DNA of 64,000 bases from Rikenellaceae bacterium (lineage in GTDB: Bacteria; Bacteroidota; Bacteroidia; Bacteroidales; Rikenellaceae). The number at the start of each line of letters is the position of its first letter. The stretch's first letter is position 1. The stretch lies in contig SUZX01000001.1 in the NCBI GenBank assembly GCA_015059735.1, forward strand, positions 1 through 64,000. The letters run 5' to 3'. Made by a program: the position numbers and the translations under genes. Under the pieces are notes generated by a model that worked only from the letters and a program-made list of their open reading frames with translations, made no database searches and was not told the DNA's origin. Shown here piece after piece: positions 36,025-44,653 of this stretch.

Positions 36025-36522
36025 CTATCGCATTGTTGGCGAGTTAAGCGAGAAACTCTCGAATGTGTGGTCGTCGTAACAGATGATCACACGAATTGCT
36101 CGTCGGTTGTCTGCACAATTTGTTATTTCGGTCATTGCAGTTTGCAATGAAATGGTCGAATTTGCGACATCGGTCCGATCGTTATTTCTATGGGTGCCGA
36201 CCTCGCCCGAATCTCCATTTAGTTTTTTGGATCTTTGTGCCGCAGAAGTTTCACTATTCGAAGGAGAGGTAGAAACGTACTCCGACTGTTTGTCGGAAGT
36301 TTGCGTCAGGTCAGGACGATACATCGGACCTGCATCAAGAATCAACCAATCCGGATTGATTTGAGGAAAACGACGCAAAATTTTTTGCAATAAGTCATAC
36401 CCGGGCTTGTTTCGACCGGCTATGATGTGAGATATTCCTGCCGGGTTGACTTCGAGTATTTCAGCAAGTTGACTCGATTTCAAACCTTCACTTTTCATTA
36501 AATCTATAAATTTATCCCTCAT
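36025..36522 (-). CDS. XRE-family helix-turn-helix regulator
   Basis: A 165-residue protein with an N-terminal HTH_3 domain (SSQLAEILEVNPAGISHIIAGR, residues about 17-38; then PDWLILDAGPMY) like phage-type repressors. The middle, about residues 72-125, is a Ser/Thr/Asn-rich disordered linker, and the C-terminus is short and unrecognised (RRAIRVIICYDDHTFESF). Two copies of a TTTTACAAAAT-type sequence in opposite orientation lie immediately upstream (36533-36543 and 36579-36590), likely autoregulatory sites. Confidence 0.78.
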   Translation of the reverse strand: MRDKFIDLMKSEGLKSSQLAEILEVNPAGISHIIAGRNKPGYDLLQKILRRFPQINPDWLILDAGPMYRPDLTQTSDKQSEYVSTSPSNSETSAAQRSKKLNGDSGEVGTHRNNDRTDVANSTISLQTAMTEITNCADNRRAIRVIICYDDHTFESFSLNSPTMR

Positions 36523-36901
36523 TTGTGCAATTTTTTACAAAATTAAACATTTTACTTTTATAAAACAAGAATTTTTTCATTTTGTAAAATGTTAACAACT
36601 TGTTTAAATGTTGACAAGTGTAAATAATAAAATATGGTTAAAAAATACCACGGCTTTGATTATCAACTTAAACTTTATCTAAAAAATCATAATTAATTGA
36701 TAATATACGTATTATGTGGTAAAACACCTGTAAAAAAACATACATATTGGCTGCGAGGTCGAATAGCTTGCATGTAGTTAGTTTTTACTTTATATATATA
36801 TTGTAAAGCGCTGATAATCTGTGTTAAATTACTGAAAAGTTTAATCAATGAACATGACGTGTGTGGCGCGAGATGTTCGCATGGATGGTGGTTTGTGCGT
36901 A

Positions 36902-37003
36902 TTACATTTGTAAAAGATGATAATGTGTATAGCGAATGTGATGTCTTTACAAATGTATATGATAATCTAAATGTATTGCGTGATTTGTTTTTACATTTGT
37001 AAA
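36902..37003. repeat. Three evenly spaced TTACA-NN-TGTAA inverted repeats
   Basis: TTACATTTGTAA (36902-36913), TTACAAATGTAT (36947-36958) and TTTACATTTGTAAA (36990-37003). Centres are 45 and 44 bp apart, close to four helical turns. The palindromic form and spacing fit dimeric operators, possibly of the adjacent XRE protein. Confidence 0.65.
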
Positions 37004-37116
37004 TACACTACCCTATTCTTGCTGTTTGGGAGTGAAAAAATGATTTGCCCACTCTCTTATTATATTTTTATTATTGTTCTTGATATTTGTTTTATATTAT
37101 GTTAAATAAATAAGTG

Positions 37117-37147
37117 AGCCGACCGTGTTAATAACTCACGATCGGCT
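37117..37147 (-). terminator. Terminator downstream of the HIT gene
   Basis: Hairpin AGCCGA-C-CGTG / CACG-A-TCGGCT with one mismatch. A second perfect 9-bp hairpin (AGCGATTTA/TAAATCGCT, 37156-37181) lies between it and the stop codon. Confidence 0.5.
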
Positions 37148-37183
37148 TGAAATATAGCGATTTATACTTTTGTAAATCGCTCT

Positions 37184-37570
37184 TTATTTCGAAAGTTTAT
37201 TTGCGATTTCTTGAAACTCTTCCTGTGTTAATTGGAGCTTTTCTCGGTGGAAATCGACGTCTTTTTCGCTTTGAATGGGGATCAAATGGATGTGGGCATG
37301 CGGCACTTCCATTCCTAAGACGACTACTGCTACCCTCGCGCATGTTATTTCTTGTTTTATTTTGCTGGCCACTTGTTTGGCGAATACCATCATGCCTGCC
37401 AATGTTTGATCATCGAGATCGAAAATGTAGTCTGTTTCTTGTTTCGGAACAACCAACGTGTGTCCTTTTGTCAACGGATTGATGTCGAGAAATGCGTAGT
37501 AATTTTCATCTTCGGCTACTTTGTATGAGGGAATTTCGCCGGCAATGATGCGTGAAAAAATAGTTGCCAT
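37184..37570 (-). CDS. HIT family nucleotide hydrolase
   Basis: A 128-residue histidine-triad protein. The triad motif is HAHIHLIP near the C-terminus, with FLDINPLTKGHTLVVPK upstream. The start is set at 37570 (MATIFSRIIAGEIPS), the usual family N-terminus, although the frame is open to 37609. Members hydrolyse AMP-linked nucleotides. It is the last gene of a minus-strand group behind rel. Confidence 0.9.
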   Translation of the reverse strand: MATIFSRIIAGEIPSYKVAEDENYYAFLDINPLTKGHTLVVPKQETDYIFDLDDQTLAGMMVFAKQVASKIKQEITCARVAVVVLGMEVPHAHIHLIPIQSEKDVDFHREKLQLTQEEFQEIANKLSK

Positions 37571-37601
37571 GATATTGTTTGTTTTGATTGTTTTTGCGTG
37601 T

Positions 37602-38078
37602 TTATTCATCCTCGAATTTGGGTTTTAGTATCTCGGAGTATATGACGGCTTTTTTTAGGTCAAAATCGGCGGTTTCGGAGATTTCTTCGGTCGATGAGGG
37701 TGATACCGTCGAACCTGTTGGTACCTTTACTAGGTGCTCTTTGTGGGTTTTCTGCCGCTTGTTTGTGGCTTGATTGATTTCTGTCGCGCTTATGGTGTAT
37801 CCTTGCGGTATTTCCGGTTCGATTGTTTCCAACGACACAGCTTCCGGCACAGATGTATCTTCCAAGCCGTCGCTTGCAATCTGTTCCGAGTTGCTGTCCT
37901 TCTGGGGGGAATTTTCAGTCGCTTGTTGTAACACTTCAAATAATGGCCACGACTCTGGAATAATCGATCTTTCGGGGGTATTCTCGGCCGTGCTACGTTG
38001 ATTTTTGCGTTTGATGGAGGATAACGCACTGAAAATAACCGCGACTGCTATCCATATTATCGTTGAAAAATCTTCCAT
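37602..38078 (-). CDS. Small membrane-anchored protein, unknown function
   Basis: A 158-residue protein with one N-terminal hydrophobic helix (about residues 6-20, TIIWIAVAVIFSALS) and then a long, polar, Ser/Thr/Glu-rich tail expected to be disordered. No known domain. It starts 8 bp after the rel stop and is 31 bp before the HIT gene, so it belongs to that transcript. Confidence 0.65.
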   Translation of the reverse strand: MEDFSTIIWIAVAVIFSALSSIKRKNQRSTAENTPERSIIPESWPLFEVLQQATENSPQKDSNSEQIASDGLEDTSVPEAVSLETIEPEIPQGYTISATEINQATNKRQKTHKEHLVKVPTGSTVSPSSTEEISETADFDLKKAVIYSEILKPKFEDE

Positions 38079-38086
38079 ATATTTTT

Positions 38087-40303
38087 TTAACTTATTGTGC
38101 GTTTTACACTCTCTATGCCTTTGATTTTCCTAATTTTGTCCATTACAGCGTGCAAGCTCTCGGCGTCTTTGACATAAAGACTGATTCCACCCTCAAAAAT
38201 CCCATCATGGCTGTGGAGATTGATCTCGCGAATGTTGATGTTGAAATCATCGCTTACGATTTTGGCTAAATCCAATAAGATTCCCATGCGGTCTATGCCG
38301 CGCAACTCTACGGTTACCAAATAGGACATGGCCTTGTGTTGCGACCATTTAACCTCTTCTTTTACGATGTTTTTCCCGAACTGTGCGGCCAAACGGTTGA
38401 GTTCGTCGCATGTTGCTTTGTGTACGATGACATTGCCAGTTGCGGGGTCGCGATACCCCACCACTTTCTCTCCGGGAATGGGTTTACAACACTCGGCGAT
38501 TTGGAATTGCGGAGCCGAAGGCGTTTCTGTTTCTTTTTCCGGTGCGATTTCGTTGCCGCCATCCTCCTGCTCTTCCTCTTCCTTTTGCGGGATAAAAAGT
38601 GTCCAGAACTTCAATATCTTGTTTTTGGAGTTGGTTTTCAGTACCTTATCCAAATTGTCGAGCGAAACGATGCCAGCTCCGATTTTGCTGTATAATTCTT
38701 CTTTGCTGTTGCTGTCGTATATCGGTATTATTTTTCGCAAAACACGGCCACTGAGCTTGATATTCAATGAATTCATTCGCTCTTCAAGCATTTGCATTCC
38801 TCGCTCGATATTGTTTTGCCGTTCGCGTTTCAGGAAACTTTTGATCGCCTGTTTGGCTTTTGCCGTTGTTACGATTTCAAGCCACTCGGGCTTGGGACGC
38901 GCGTTATCTGCTGTGATGATTTCGATCTGGTCGCCACTATTGATCTGCGTGGTGATCGGTTCGAGCTTGTGGTTGATTTTTGCACTGATGGCACTGTTGC
39001 CGATCTTCGAGTGTATGTCGTATGCGAAGTCGAGCGCAGTTGCTCCAAATGGCATCTTCCGTGATTCGCCCTTTGGTGTAAATGCTACTATTTCAGACAT
39101 GTATAGCGACAACTTAAAGTTGTCTAAGAAGTCGACGGCGTTCTCCGTAGGGCTGTTTAGTGCAGATCTAATCTGTTTCAACCATTTATCAAATTCGTCT
39201 TCGTCTTGTGAGATCGTGGCTTGTTTGTACTTCCAGTGCGCGGCAAATCCTCGTTCGGCTATATCCTCCATGCGCTGCGTGCGAATCTGTACTTCCACCC
39301 ATACGCCATCCGGTCCCATGACCGTCGAATGCAATGCTTCGTAACCATTGGCTTTGGGCATTGATATCCAGTCACGCAGCCGATCCGGTTTGGGGGTGTA
39401 AATGTCGGTTATCGTCGAATATATCTGCCAACATTGGGTCTTTTCCGAGGGGAATGGTAGTGGCTTGAAAACAATGCGAATGGCAAATAGATCGTATATC
39501 TCCTCAAAGGGGATCTGTTTGCGTTGCATCTTACTCCATATTGAATAGATACTTTTGACGCGTCCCGAAATTTCGTAGTTGATGTTGTCTTGATTGAGTG
39601 CGGCAATAATTGGAGCGTTGAATTTGTCGATAAATTCCTGACGTATGGCTTCGCTCTCTTGCAATTTTTGGGAGATCTCGGCATATTGTTGCGGGAACCG
39701 ATATTTCATGCAGAGATCCTCCAATTCGCTTTTGATCGAGTAAAGTCCTAAGCGATAGGCCAATGGCGCAAAGAGATAGATCGTTTCTCCTGTGATTTTG
39801 ATTTGCTTGTTCAAAGGCATTGAGCCTAAGGTGCGCATGTTGTGCAGACGGTCGGCAATTTTGATCAAGATCACACGCACGTCGTCCGAGAGTGTGAGTA
39901 GCACTTTACGGAAATATTCGGCCTGTTCGGAGATGTCGGCATTAAAAACTCCCGACATTTTTGTCAGACCATCAACCATCGATGCGATTTTGGGCCCGAA
40001 GATGCGTTCCATATCCTCTACGGTGTATTCCGTGTCCTCTACCACATCATGCAACAGAGAAGCTACCACCGATTTTACTCCCAATCCGATCTCGTCGATG
40101 ACAATCTGAGCTACGGCAATGGGATGCAGAAGGTAAGGTTCGCCAGATCGACGCCTTACCCCTTCGTGTGCCTCTTTGGCCAGAAAAAATGCACGTTTGA
40201 TGAAATTCCAATCCTCGTCATTCTTGCATACTTTGGTACAAGAGAGGAGCAGATCGTTCCATTTTTCTTTTATAAGATGCTCATCTTCGGCGGTATATCC
40301 CAT
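38087..40303 (-). CDS. rel: Bifunctional (p)ppGpp synthetase/hydrolase
   Basis: A 738-residue RelA/SpoT protein. The HD hydrolase domain is intact (LLHP near 60, LLHDVVEDT near 83-91, KIADRLHNMRTL near 147-158). The synthetase domain follows (RVKSIYSIWSKMQ, YDLFAIRIVF, YEALHSTVMGP), then TGS (FTPKGESRKMPFGATALDFA) and a C-terminal ACT domain. It should make and degrade the stringent-response alarmone, as is usual for the single long Rel of Bacteroidetes. Confidence 0.95.
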   Translation of the reverse strand: MGYTAEDEHLIKEKWNDLLLSCTKVCKNDEDWNFIKRAFFLAKEAHEGVRRRSGEPYLLHPIAVAQIVIDEIGLGVKSVVASLLHDVVEDTEYTVEDMERIFGPKIASMVDGLTKMSGVFNADISEQAEYFRKVLLTLSDDVRVILIKIADRLHNMRTLGSMPLNKQIKITGETIYLFAPLAYRLGLYSIKSELEDLCMKYRFPQQYAEISQKLQESEAIRQEFIDKFNAPIIAALNQDNINYEISGRVKSIYSIWSKMQRKQIPFEEIYDLFAIRIVFKPLPFPSEKTQCWQIYSTITDIYTPKPDRLRDWISMPKANGYEALHSTVMGPDGVWVEVQIRTQRMEDIAERGFAAHWKYKQATISQDEDEFDKWLKQIRSALNSPTENAVDFLDNFKLSLYMSEIVAFTPKGESRKMPFGATALDFAYDIHSKIGNSAISAKINHKLEPITTQINSGDQIEIITADNARPKPEWLEIVTTAKAKQAIKSFLKRERQNNIERGMQMLEERMNSLNIKLSGRVLRKIIPIYDSNSKEELYSKIGAGIVSLDNLDKVLKTNSKNKILKFWTLFIPQKEEEEQEDGGNEIAPEKETETPSAPQFQIAECCKPIPGEKVVGYRDPATGNVIVHKATCDELNRLAAQFGKNIVKEEVKWSQHKAMSYLVTVELRGIDRMGILLDLAKIVSDDFNINIREINLHSHDGIFEGGISLYVKDAESLHAVMDKIRKIKGIESVKRTIS

Positions 40304-40370
40304 ATTTATCTCTGTTAGGTCAATAAGGAGATCTGTCGAAAATCACGACAAATCCCCCTTTGCTTTCTGT

Positions 40371-41396
40371 CTATTCGGCCTGCCCCTCTTGGGGATTTTT
40401 CATTGCCTCGCGTACTTTTTGTTCTATTTCGGCTGCCAATGCCGCATCATTTTTCAGCAACTCTTTCACGGCATCGCGACCCTGTCCGATTTTGCGATCA
40501 CCATAGGAGAACCAAGATCCAGCCTTTTTGACCACTCCGAAATCGACACTAAGGTCGATGACTTCGCCTATTTTCGAGATTCCTTCTCCGAACATAATGT
40601 CGAATTCGGCGCGTTTGAACGGGGGTGCTACCTTGTTCTTCACCACCTTTACACGTGTACGGGTTCCGAGTTGCTCTTCGCCATCTTTAATTACTGATAC
40701 CCGACGGATGTCAATACGTACTGATGCGTAGAATTTCAGCGCATTACCTCCGGTTGTTGTCTCAGGATTACCATACACCACGCCGATTTTGTCGCGCAAT
40801 TGGTTGATGAATATGCAGACTGTTTTGGTCTTCGAGATGCTCGATGTCAGTTTGCGCAGAGCTTGCGACATCAAGCGTGCCTGCAAACCCATCTTCGAGT
40901 CGCCCATCTCACCCTCGATCTCGGCTTTGGGTGTTAACGCTGCCACCGAGTCGATTACGATGATATCTATGGCACTCGACCGGATCAGCGAGTCGGCGAT
41001 TTCAAGAGCCTGTTCGCCATTGTCGGGCTGCGAGATCAACAGATTATCGACATCTACGCCTAATTTTTGTGCGTAGAAACTGTCGAAAGCGTGTTCGGCA
41101 TCGATGAATGCCGCAATGCCTCCGGCTTTTTGAGCCTCAGCTATGGCGTGGATCGCCAATGTGGTCTTTCCCGATGATTCCGGACCGTATATCTCGATCA
41201 CACGCCCTTTGGGATAACCTCCCACTCCGAGTGCCATGTCAAGAGTTACCGACCCCGTCGGGATTACCGGTATGTCGGTTACCTCCTGTGAGTTCATGCG
41301 CATAATCGATCCTTTACCGAAATCTTTTTCGATCTTCTGCATCACCGCGTTCAGCACTTTGAGCTTCTCCGCGTTTACTTCAATTTTCTCTGCCAT
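40371..41396 (-). CDS. recA: Recombinase RecA
   Basis: A 341-residue RecA. Walker [10 protein letters not shown], Walker [13 protein letters not shown], the L2 loop region [20 protein letters not shown] and the [15 protein letters not shown] signature are present. The frame is open to 41498, but [15 protein letters not shown] at 41396 is the family start. The upstream 34 residues would overlap the preceding gene. No LexA gene is seen nearby. Confidence 0.97.
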   Translation of the reverse strand: MAEKIEVNAEKLKVLNAVMQKIEKDFGKGSIMRMNSQEVTDIPVIPTGSVTLDMALGVGGYPKGRVIEIYGPESSGKTTLAIHAIAEAQKAGGIAAFIDAEHAFDSFYAQKLGVDVDNLLISQPDNGEQALEIADSLIRSSAIDIIVIDSVAALTPKAEIEGEMGDSKMGLQARLMSQALRKLTSSISKTKTVCIFINQLRDKIGVVYGNPETTTGGNALKFYASVRIDIRRVSVIKDGEEQLGTRTRVKVVKNKVAPPFKRAEFDIMFGEGISKIGEVIDLSVDFGVVKKAGSWFSYGDRKIGQGRDAVKELLKNDAALAAEIEQKVREAMKNPQEGQAE

Positions 41397-41415
41397 AGTA
41401 TTTTGTTTATTTTTA

Positions 41416-41874
41416 TTATCGCTTTTTGTTCCCTTGTTGGTGGTGTCTGTTGTTGTGTTTCGGTGTTTTGGGCAGCGGAGCCGAGAGTGTGCGGGCATCT
41501 AACGCCCGATCCGGATAAGAACTCCAATTTTCATTGACATTGTTGCCGATCCGTATTCTCCACAATCTTGTTTCCTGCTCATCTTGGGATTTCGTCCGTG
41601 TCTTCTTTTTCTCTCGGGCGCGGTAAATGCTCCTGTCGATCATGCGGCGAATGTGATGCCGCTCCCAGCGTAGCGGATCTCCGGCCTCTTTGAGTTGCTC
41701 TAATGTGATTGCTTGTAAAGGTGCAACCTGTATGGTGGGGAACTTGTATTGATCAACTCCGAGAGGTGGCAATTTATGAAACTCTTGCGCCTGTAATGAT
41801 GTGAAAACCCCCAATATCCCACAACTCCACAAAACTTCAAAGCGCACTGGGTTTATGATCTTCTTCAATAACAT
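41416..41874 (-). CDS. Exported hypothetical protein
   Basis: A 152-residue protein with a signal peptide-like N-terminus ([18 protein letters not shown]) followed by a basic, polar region without a recognised domain. It lies between bcp (13 bp upstream) and recA (19 bp downstream), apparently co-transcribed. The C-terminus is very His/Asn/Gln/Lys-rich and poorly ordered. Confidence 0.55.
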   Translation of the reverse strand: MLLKKIINPVRFEVLWSCGILGVFTSLQAQEFHKLPPLGVDQYKFPTIQVAPLQAITLEQLKEAGDPLRWERHHIRRMIDRSIYRAREKKKTRTKSQDEQETRLWRIRIGNNVNENWSSYPDRALDARTLSAPLPKTPKHNNRHHQQGNKKR

Positions 41875-41887
41875 GTAAAAATTTCAA

Positions 41888-42352
41888 TCACTCTTGATAA
41901 GCCTTCAATATTTGTTGATAATGATTGGCTGTATCCACTTTCTCAAATATTCGCTCAATACGCCCCTCAGCATCGATGACAAAAGTCGTGCGCAAGATTC
42001 CCATATACTTGCGTCCGTACATCGATTTCTCGGCCCAAACTCCGTAAGCCTCAGCCACCGAGTGGTCGGTGTCGGCCAACAAGGTGAAATTGAGATCGTG
42101 CTTGGTGCAGAAATTACGGTGTGACTTTTCGCTGTCGGGACTTACTCCGATGATCCGAAATCCCATGCGGGTCAGCTCCTCTTTTCCGTCGCGCAGGCTT
42201 TTGGCTTCGAGTGTACATCCCGACGTGTTGTCTTTGGGATAGAAATAGAGGATCACACGCTCTCCTCGAAGGTCGGCAAGCGACAGTGTATCACCATCTT
42301 GTGTCTTTGACTTGAAATAGGGAGCCATCTCCCCTACTTGCGGTTTTCCCAT
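41888..42352 (-). CDS. bcp: Thioredoxin-dependent thiol peroxidase (Bcp-type peroxiredoxin)
   Basis: A 154-residue peroxiredoxin that reduces hydroperoxides. The peroxidatic Cys is in YPKDNTSGCTLEAKSLRD near residue 46. The nearby resolving Cys of E. coli Bcp, five residues later, is absent (Ser here). Start at 42352 (MGKPQVGEMAP) is supported by a -7 box at 42382-42389 that would fall inside the longer frame to 42412. Confidence 0.93.
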   Translation of the reverse strand: MGKPQVGEMAPYFKSKTQDGDTLSLADLRGERVILYFYPKDNTSGCTLEAKSLRDGKEELTRMGFRIIGVSPDSEKSHRNFCTKHDLNFTLLADTDHSVAEAYGVWAEKSMYGRKYMGILRTTFVIDAEGRIERIFEKVDTANHYQQILKAYQE

Positions 42353-42381
42353 AATGCTTTGTGAAAAAGTGAATTCCCTTT

Positions 42382-42389
42382 CAAAGATA
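42382..42389 (-). promoter_or_regulatory. bcp -7 box
   Basis: Minus-strand TATCTTTG, a perfect TAnnTTTG, 30 bp before the ATG at 42352. Confidence 0.6.
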
Positions 42390-42455
42390 GCATTTTTTCT
42401 GCGTATTTTCATGAATCGGAGTTACTTTTTTCACAAAGTTTGCTACGCAGTCTTA

Positions 42456-42668
42456 CTAATCCCATACATAAGTTACCTCAATCTGTTCGTTAAACTCTTC
42501 CGGTGTGGTATTGAGTTTGCGACGACATGCCGGACAGCGAATGGCCGCATCGGTCTCAATATACTCTCCACATCCTACACAGACGGGCATCATGCCGTAG
42601 CCGGCTTGCATGTAGTGTTCGAATTGTGCACCGCAGTGCTTGCATTTGATTTTGTAAGCTGTTCCCAT
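42456..42668 (-). CDS. Small zinc-ribbon protein
   Basis: A 70-residue protein with three CxxC pairs (CKHC, CVGC, CPAC), fitting one or more zinc ribbons. The start is placed at 42668 (MGTAYKIKCKHCG), although the frame is open to 42746. Function unknown; proteins like this may bind nucleic acid or partner proteins. Confidence 0.75.
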   Translation of the reverse strand: MGTAYKIKCKHCGAQFEHYMQAGYGMMPVCVGCGEYIETDAAIRCPACRRKLNTTPEEFNEQIEVTYVWD

Positions 42669-42761
42669 AATCTTAGTTTTTTTGTTCACGATACAAAGGA
42701 ACGGCATAAAAGTGTCAACTTTTGACACAGAATATTTATAACGCAAAAAAACAGAAAAAAT

Positions 42762-42794
42762 ATCCTCGGAAGACTACGAATGTCTTCCGAGGAT
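42762..42794 (-). terminator. aspA terminator
   Basis: 13-bp perfect stem ATCCTCGGAAGAC / GTCTTCCGAGGAT, 7-nt loop, followed on the minus strand by T-rich sequence. Confidence 0.88.
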
Positions 42795-42830
42795 GGTTTT
42801 AGGCAACTTCGTTACCTTATCAGTTTGAGA

Positions 42831-44264
42831 TTATCGACGCGGTTTGATATCCAACTTAACCGGCTTGATCATGTTCTCGGGCGAGAGAATCGTGTCAAGT
42901 TCCTCTTTGGTGAGGATACCGTGTTCGAGTACCAAGTCGTATACGCTGCCACCCGTAGCCAAAGCCTCTTTGGCAATCTTCGTCGAGTTCTTGTAACCGA
43001 TGATGGGGTTCAAAGCTGTTACGATACCGATGCTGTTGTGAACATACTTGCGGCACTGCTCCTCGTTGGCTTTGATGCCGTCGATGCAGTTAACGCGCAG
43101 GGTGTCGAAACCGTTCATCATGATCTCGGCCGACTCGAAGCAGCATTGAGCCATTGTGGGCTCCATGGCGTTCAACTCCATCTGAGCCTCTTGTGCGCAC
43201 ATGGCTACGCAGGTATCGTTACCGATCACTTTGTAGCAGATCTGGTTCATCACCTCCGGAATTACGGGGTTCACCTTACCGGGCATGATCGACGATCCGG
43301 GCTGACGTGCCGGCAGATCGAACTCATGCAGACCGCAACGGGGACCAGATCCGAGCAGACGAAGGTCGTTCGAAATCTTGTTGAGTTTGATAGCCACGCG
43401 ACGCATTGCCGACGAGTAACCTACCATGCAGGTTGTGTCGGAAGTAGCAGCCACCAAGTCCTCTGCAAGGCGGATGTCCCAACCGGTGATCTCACGCAAT
43501 GCAGCGATACATTTTGCCGAGTACTCGGGTTCTGAGCAGATACCCGTACCGATAGCCGTAGCACCCATATTTACTGTGAGGAACTCCTGAGCAGCATACT
43601 CTAAGTTCTTTACCTCGTCGCGGAGGATGGAGGCGAATGCACCGAAAGTCTGACCGAGGGTCATGGGCACAGCGTCTTCCAACTGCGTACGTCCCATCTT
43701 CAAGATGTGGGCGAACTCTTTTGCTTTGGCCTCAAACGATGCGATCAACTCCTCGAAATGCTTCATATATACCAAATGTGTGGCATACAATCCGAGGTGA
43801 ATGGCGCAAGGATAGGCATCGTTGGTCGATTGTGAGCAGTTTACGTGGTCGTTGGGCGAGCAATATTGATATTCGCCAGCCTCGTGTCCCATGATTTGGA
43901 GTGCACGGTTGGCGATTACCTCATTGGCATTCATGTTGGTTGTGGTACCGGCACCACCCTGAATCATGTCAACGGGGAACTGATCGTGGTGTTGTCCGGC
44001 CAAAATCTCGCGACAAGCTTGTGCAATGCCTTCGTACTGAGCATCGGTCAATAAGCCAAGCTGATGGTTTGCTTCGGCTGCTGCCAACTTTGTTATGGCT
44101 AAACCGTTGATGAACAGCGGATAGTCATTGAGATGAAAACGGCTGATGGGAAAATTCTCCAAACCGCGCAATGTTTGCACACCATAGAGTGCCTCAACCG
44201 GAACCTGCATCTCGCCGAGTAAATCACTCTCGACACGCGTCTTACCTGAAAGATTTGTAGTCAT
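42831..44264 (-). CDS. aspA: Aspartate ammonia-lyase
   Basis: A 477-residue enzyme of the fumarase/aspartase superfamily converting aspartate to fumarate and ammonia. The family signature GSSIMPGKVNP is present near residue 325, with GGAGTTTNMNANEV and QSTNDAYP upstream. The aspartase rather than fumarase assignment rests on overall pattern (GVQTLRGLENFPIS). Fumarate supply for anaerobic respiration is the usual role in Bacteroidales. It is transcribed alone. Confidence 0.94.
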   Translation of the reverse strand: MTTNLSGKTRVESDLLGEMQVPVEALYGVQTLRGLENFPISRFHLNDYPLFINGLAITKLAAAEANHQLGLLTDAQYEGIAQACREILAGQHHDQFPVDMIQGGAGTTTNMNANEVIANRALQIMGHEAGEYQYCSPNDHVNCSQSTNDAYPCAIHLGLYATHLVYMKHFEELIASFEAKAKEFAHILKMGRTQLEDAVPMTLGQTFGAFASILRDEVKNLEYAAQEFLTVNMGATAIGTGICSEPEYSAKCIAALREITGWDIRLAEDLVAATSDTTCMVGYSSAMRRVAIKLNKISNDLRLLGSGPRCGLHEFDLPARQPGSSIMPGKVNPVIPEVMNQICYKVIGNDTCVAMCAQEAQMELNAMEPTMAQCCFESAEIMMNGFDTLRVNCIDGIKANEEQCRKYVHNSIGIVTALNPIIGYKNSTKIAKEALATGGSVYDLVLEHGILTKEELDTILSPENMIKPVKLDIKPRR

Positions 44265-44325
44265 AATTTTTTTTAAATTATTAGAGGGTTATGGGTATTT
44301 GAAAAATACTCGTTTTTTAATTCGA

Positions 44326-44333
44326 CAAAGGTA
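44326..44333 (-). promoter_or_regulatory. aspA -7 box
   Basis: Minus-strand TACCTTTG, perfect TAnnTTTG, about 62 bp before the aspA ATG; no clear -33 element. Confidence 0.55.
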
Positions 44334-44505
44334 GTAAAATTTTATTAAATACACGACCTTTTATGGGATATTTCTAATTATATCTCGTTTTGGAGGCGTT
44401 ATTAATAAATTTTAATAAAGTATTCCGCTTATTGTCTGTTGTTTTTGGCGGGAAAAATTTTGGTAGTTATATACTATTCTACACAACGTATGGAATTCCC
44501 GATTT

Positions 44506-44588
44506 CCACCGCAGGTGGACGTAAGTCCCCTGCCTGAGGCGGGGGACTTAGGGGATGGGTCATAGATTATAAACACGGCGTAGCCGTG
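44506..44588. repeat. REP/MITE-like hairpin cluster
   Basis: Three hairpins in 83 bp: CCACC-GCA-GGTGG (44506-44518), AAGTCCCCTGCC-TGA-GGCGGGGGACTT (44523-44549, 12 bp with one G-T pair) and CACGGC-GTA-GCCGTG (44574-44588). The GC-rich block stands out from its AT-rich flanks. This resembles a dispersed palindromic element, but only one copy is visible in the window. Confidence 0.5.
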
Positions 44589-44653
44589 AGTGTAAAGCGG
44601 CAAAAGCAAGAAAGCGACAAGATTGTGTAAATTCGTATATAAGCACCAAAATT

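Larger units (their letters stand above)
36523..37183. other. 660-bp AT-rich non-coding region with repeated TTTGTAAA sites
   Basis: No convincing gene. TTTGTAAA or its complement occurs at 36534, 36581, 36907, 36946, 36996 and 37169. A short GC-rich island (about 36850-36898) stands out in otherwise very AT-rich sequence and could encode a 21-codon ORF (36848-36913), too short to call. The region ends with hairpins downstream of the HIT gene. Confidence 0.7.
44265..44653. other. Intergenic region with structured element
   Basis: A 389-bp gap. The right part of it, near aspA, is AT-rich promoter sequence. The other half holds a GC-rich cluster of three hairpins at 44506-44588 (listed separately). 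A 65-codon minus-strand ORF covers the hairpins but has no family resemblance or expected codon pattern and is not called. Confidence 0.6.

Noticed and set aside
38328..39344. A 338-codon open frame opposite rel, and similar long antisense frames (2433-3305, 7991-8893).
   Set aside because: All are antisense to strong genes with complete domain evidence; none shows a signal peptide, promoter or family motif that would support it.
44412..44609. A 65-codon minus-strand ORF between aspA and the WYL regulator.
   Set aside because: It is mostly made of hairpin sequence, has no family resemblance and no promoter at a sensible distance.
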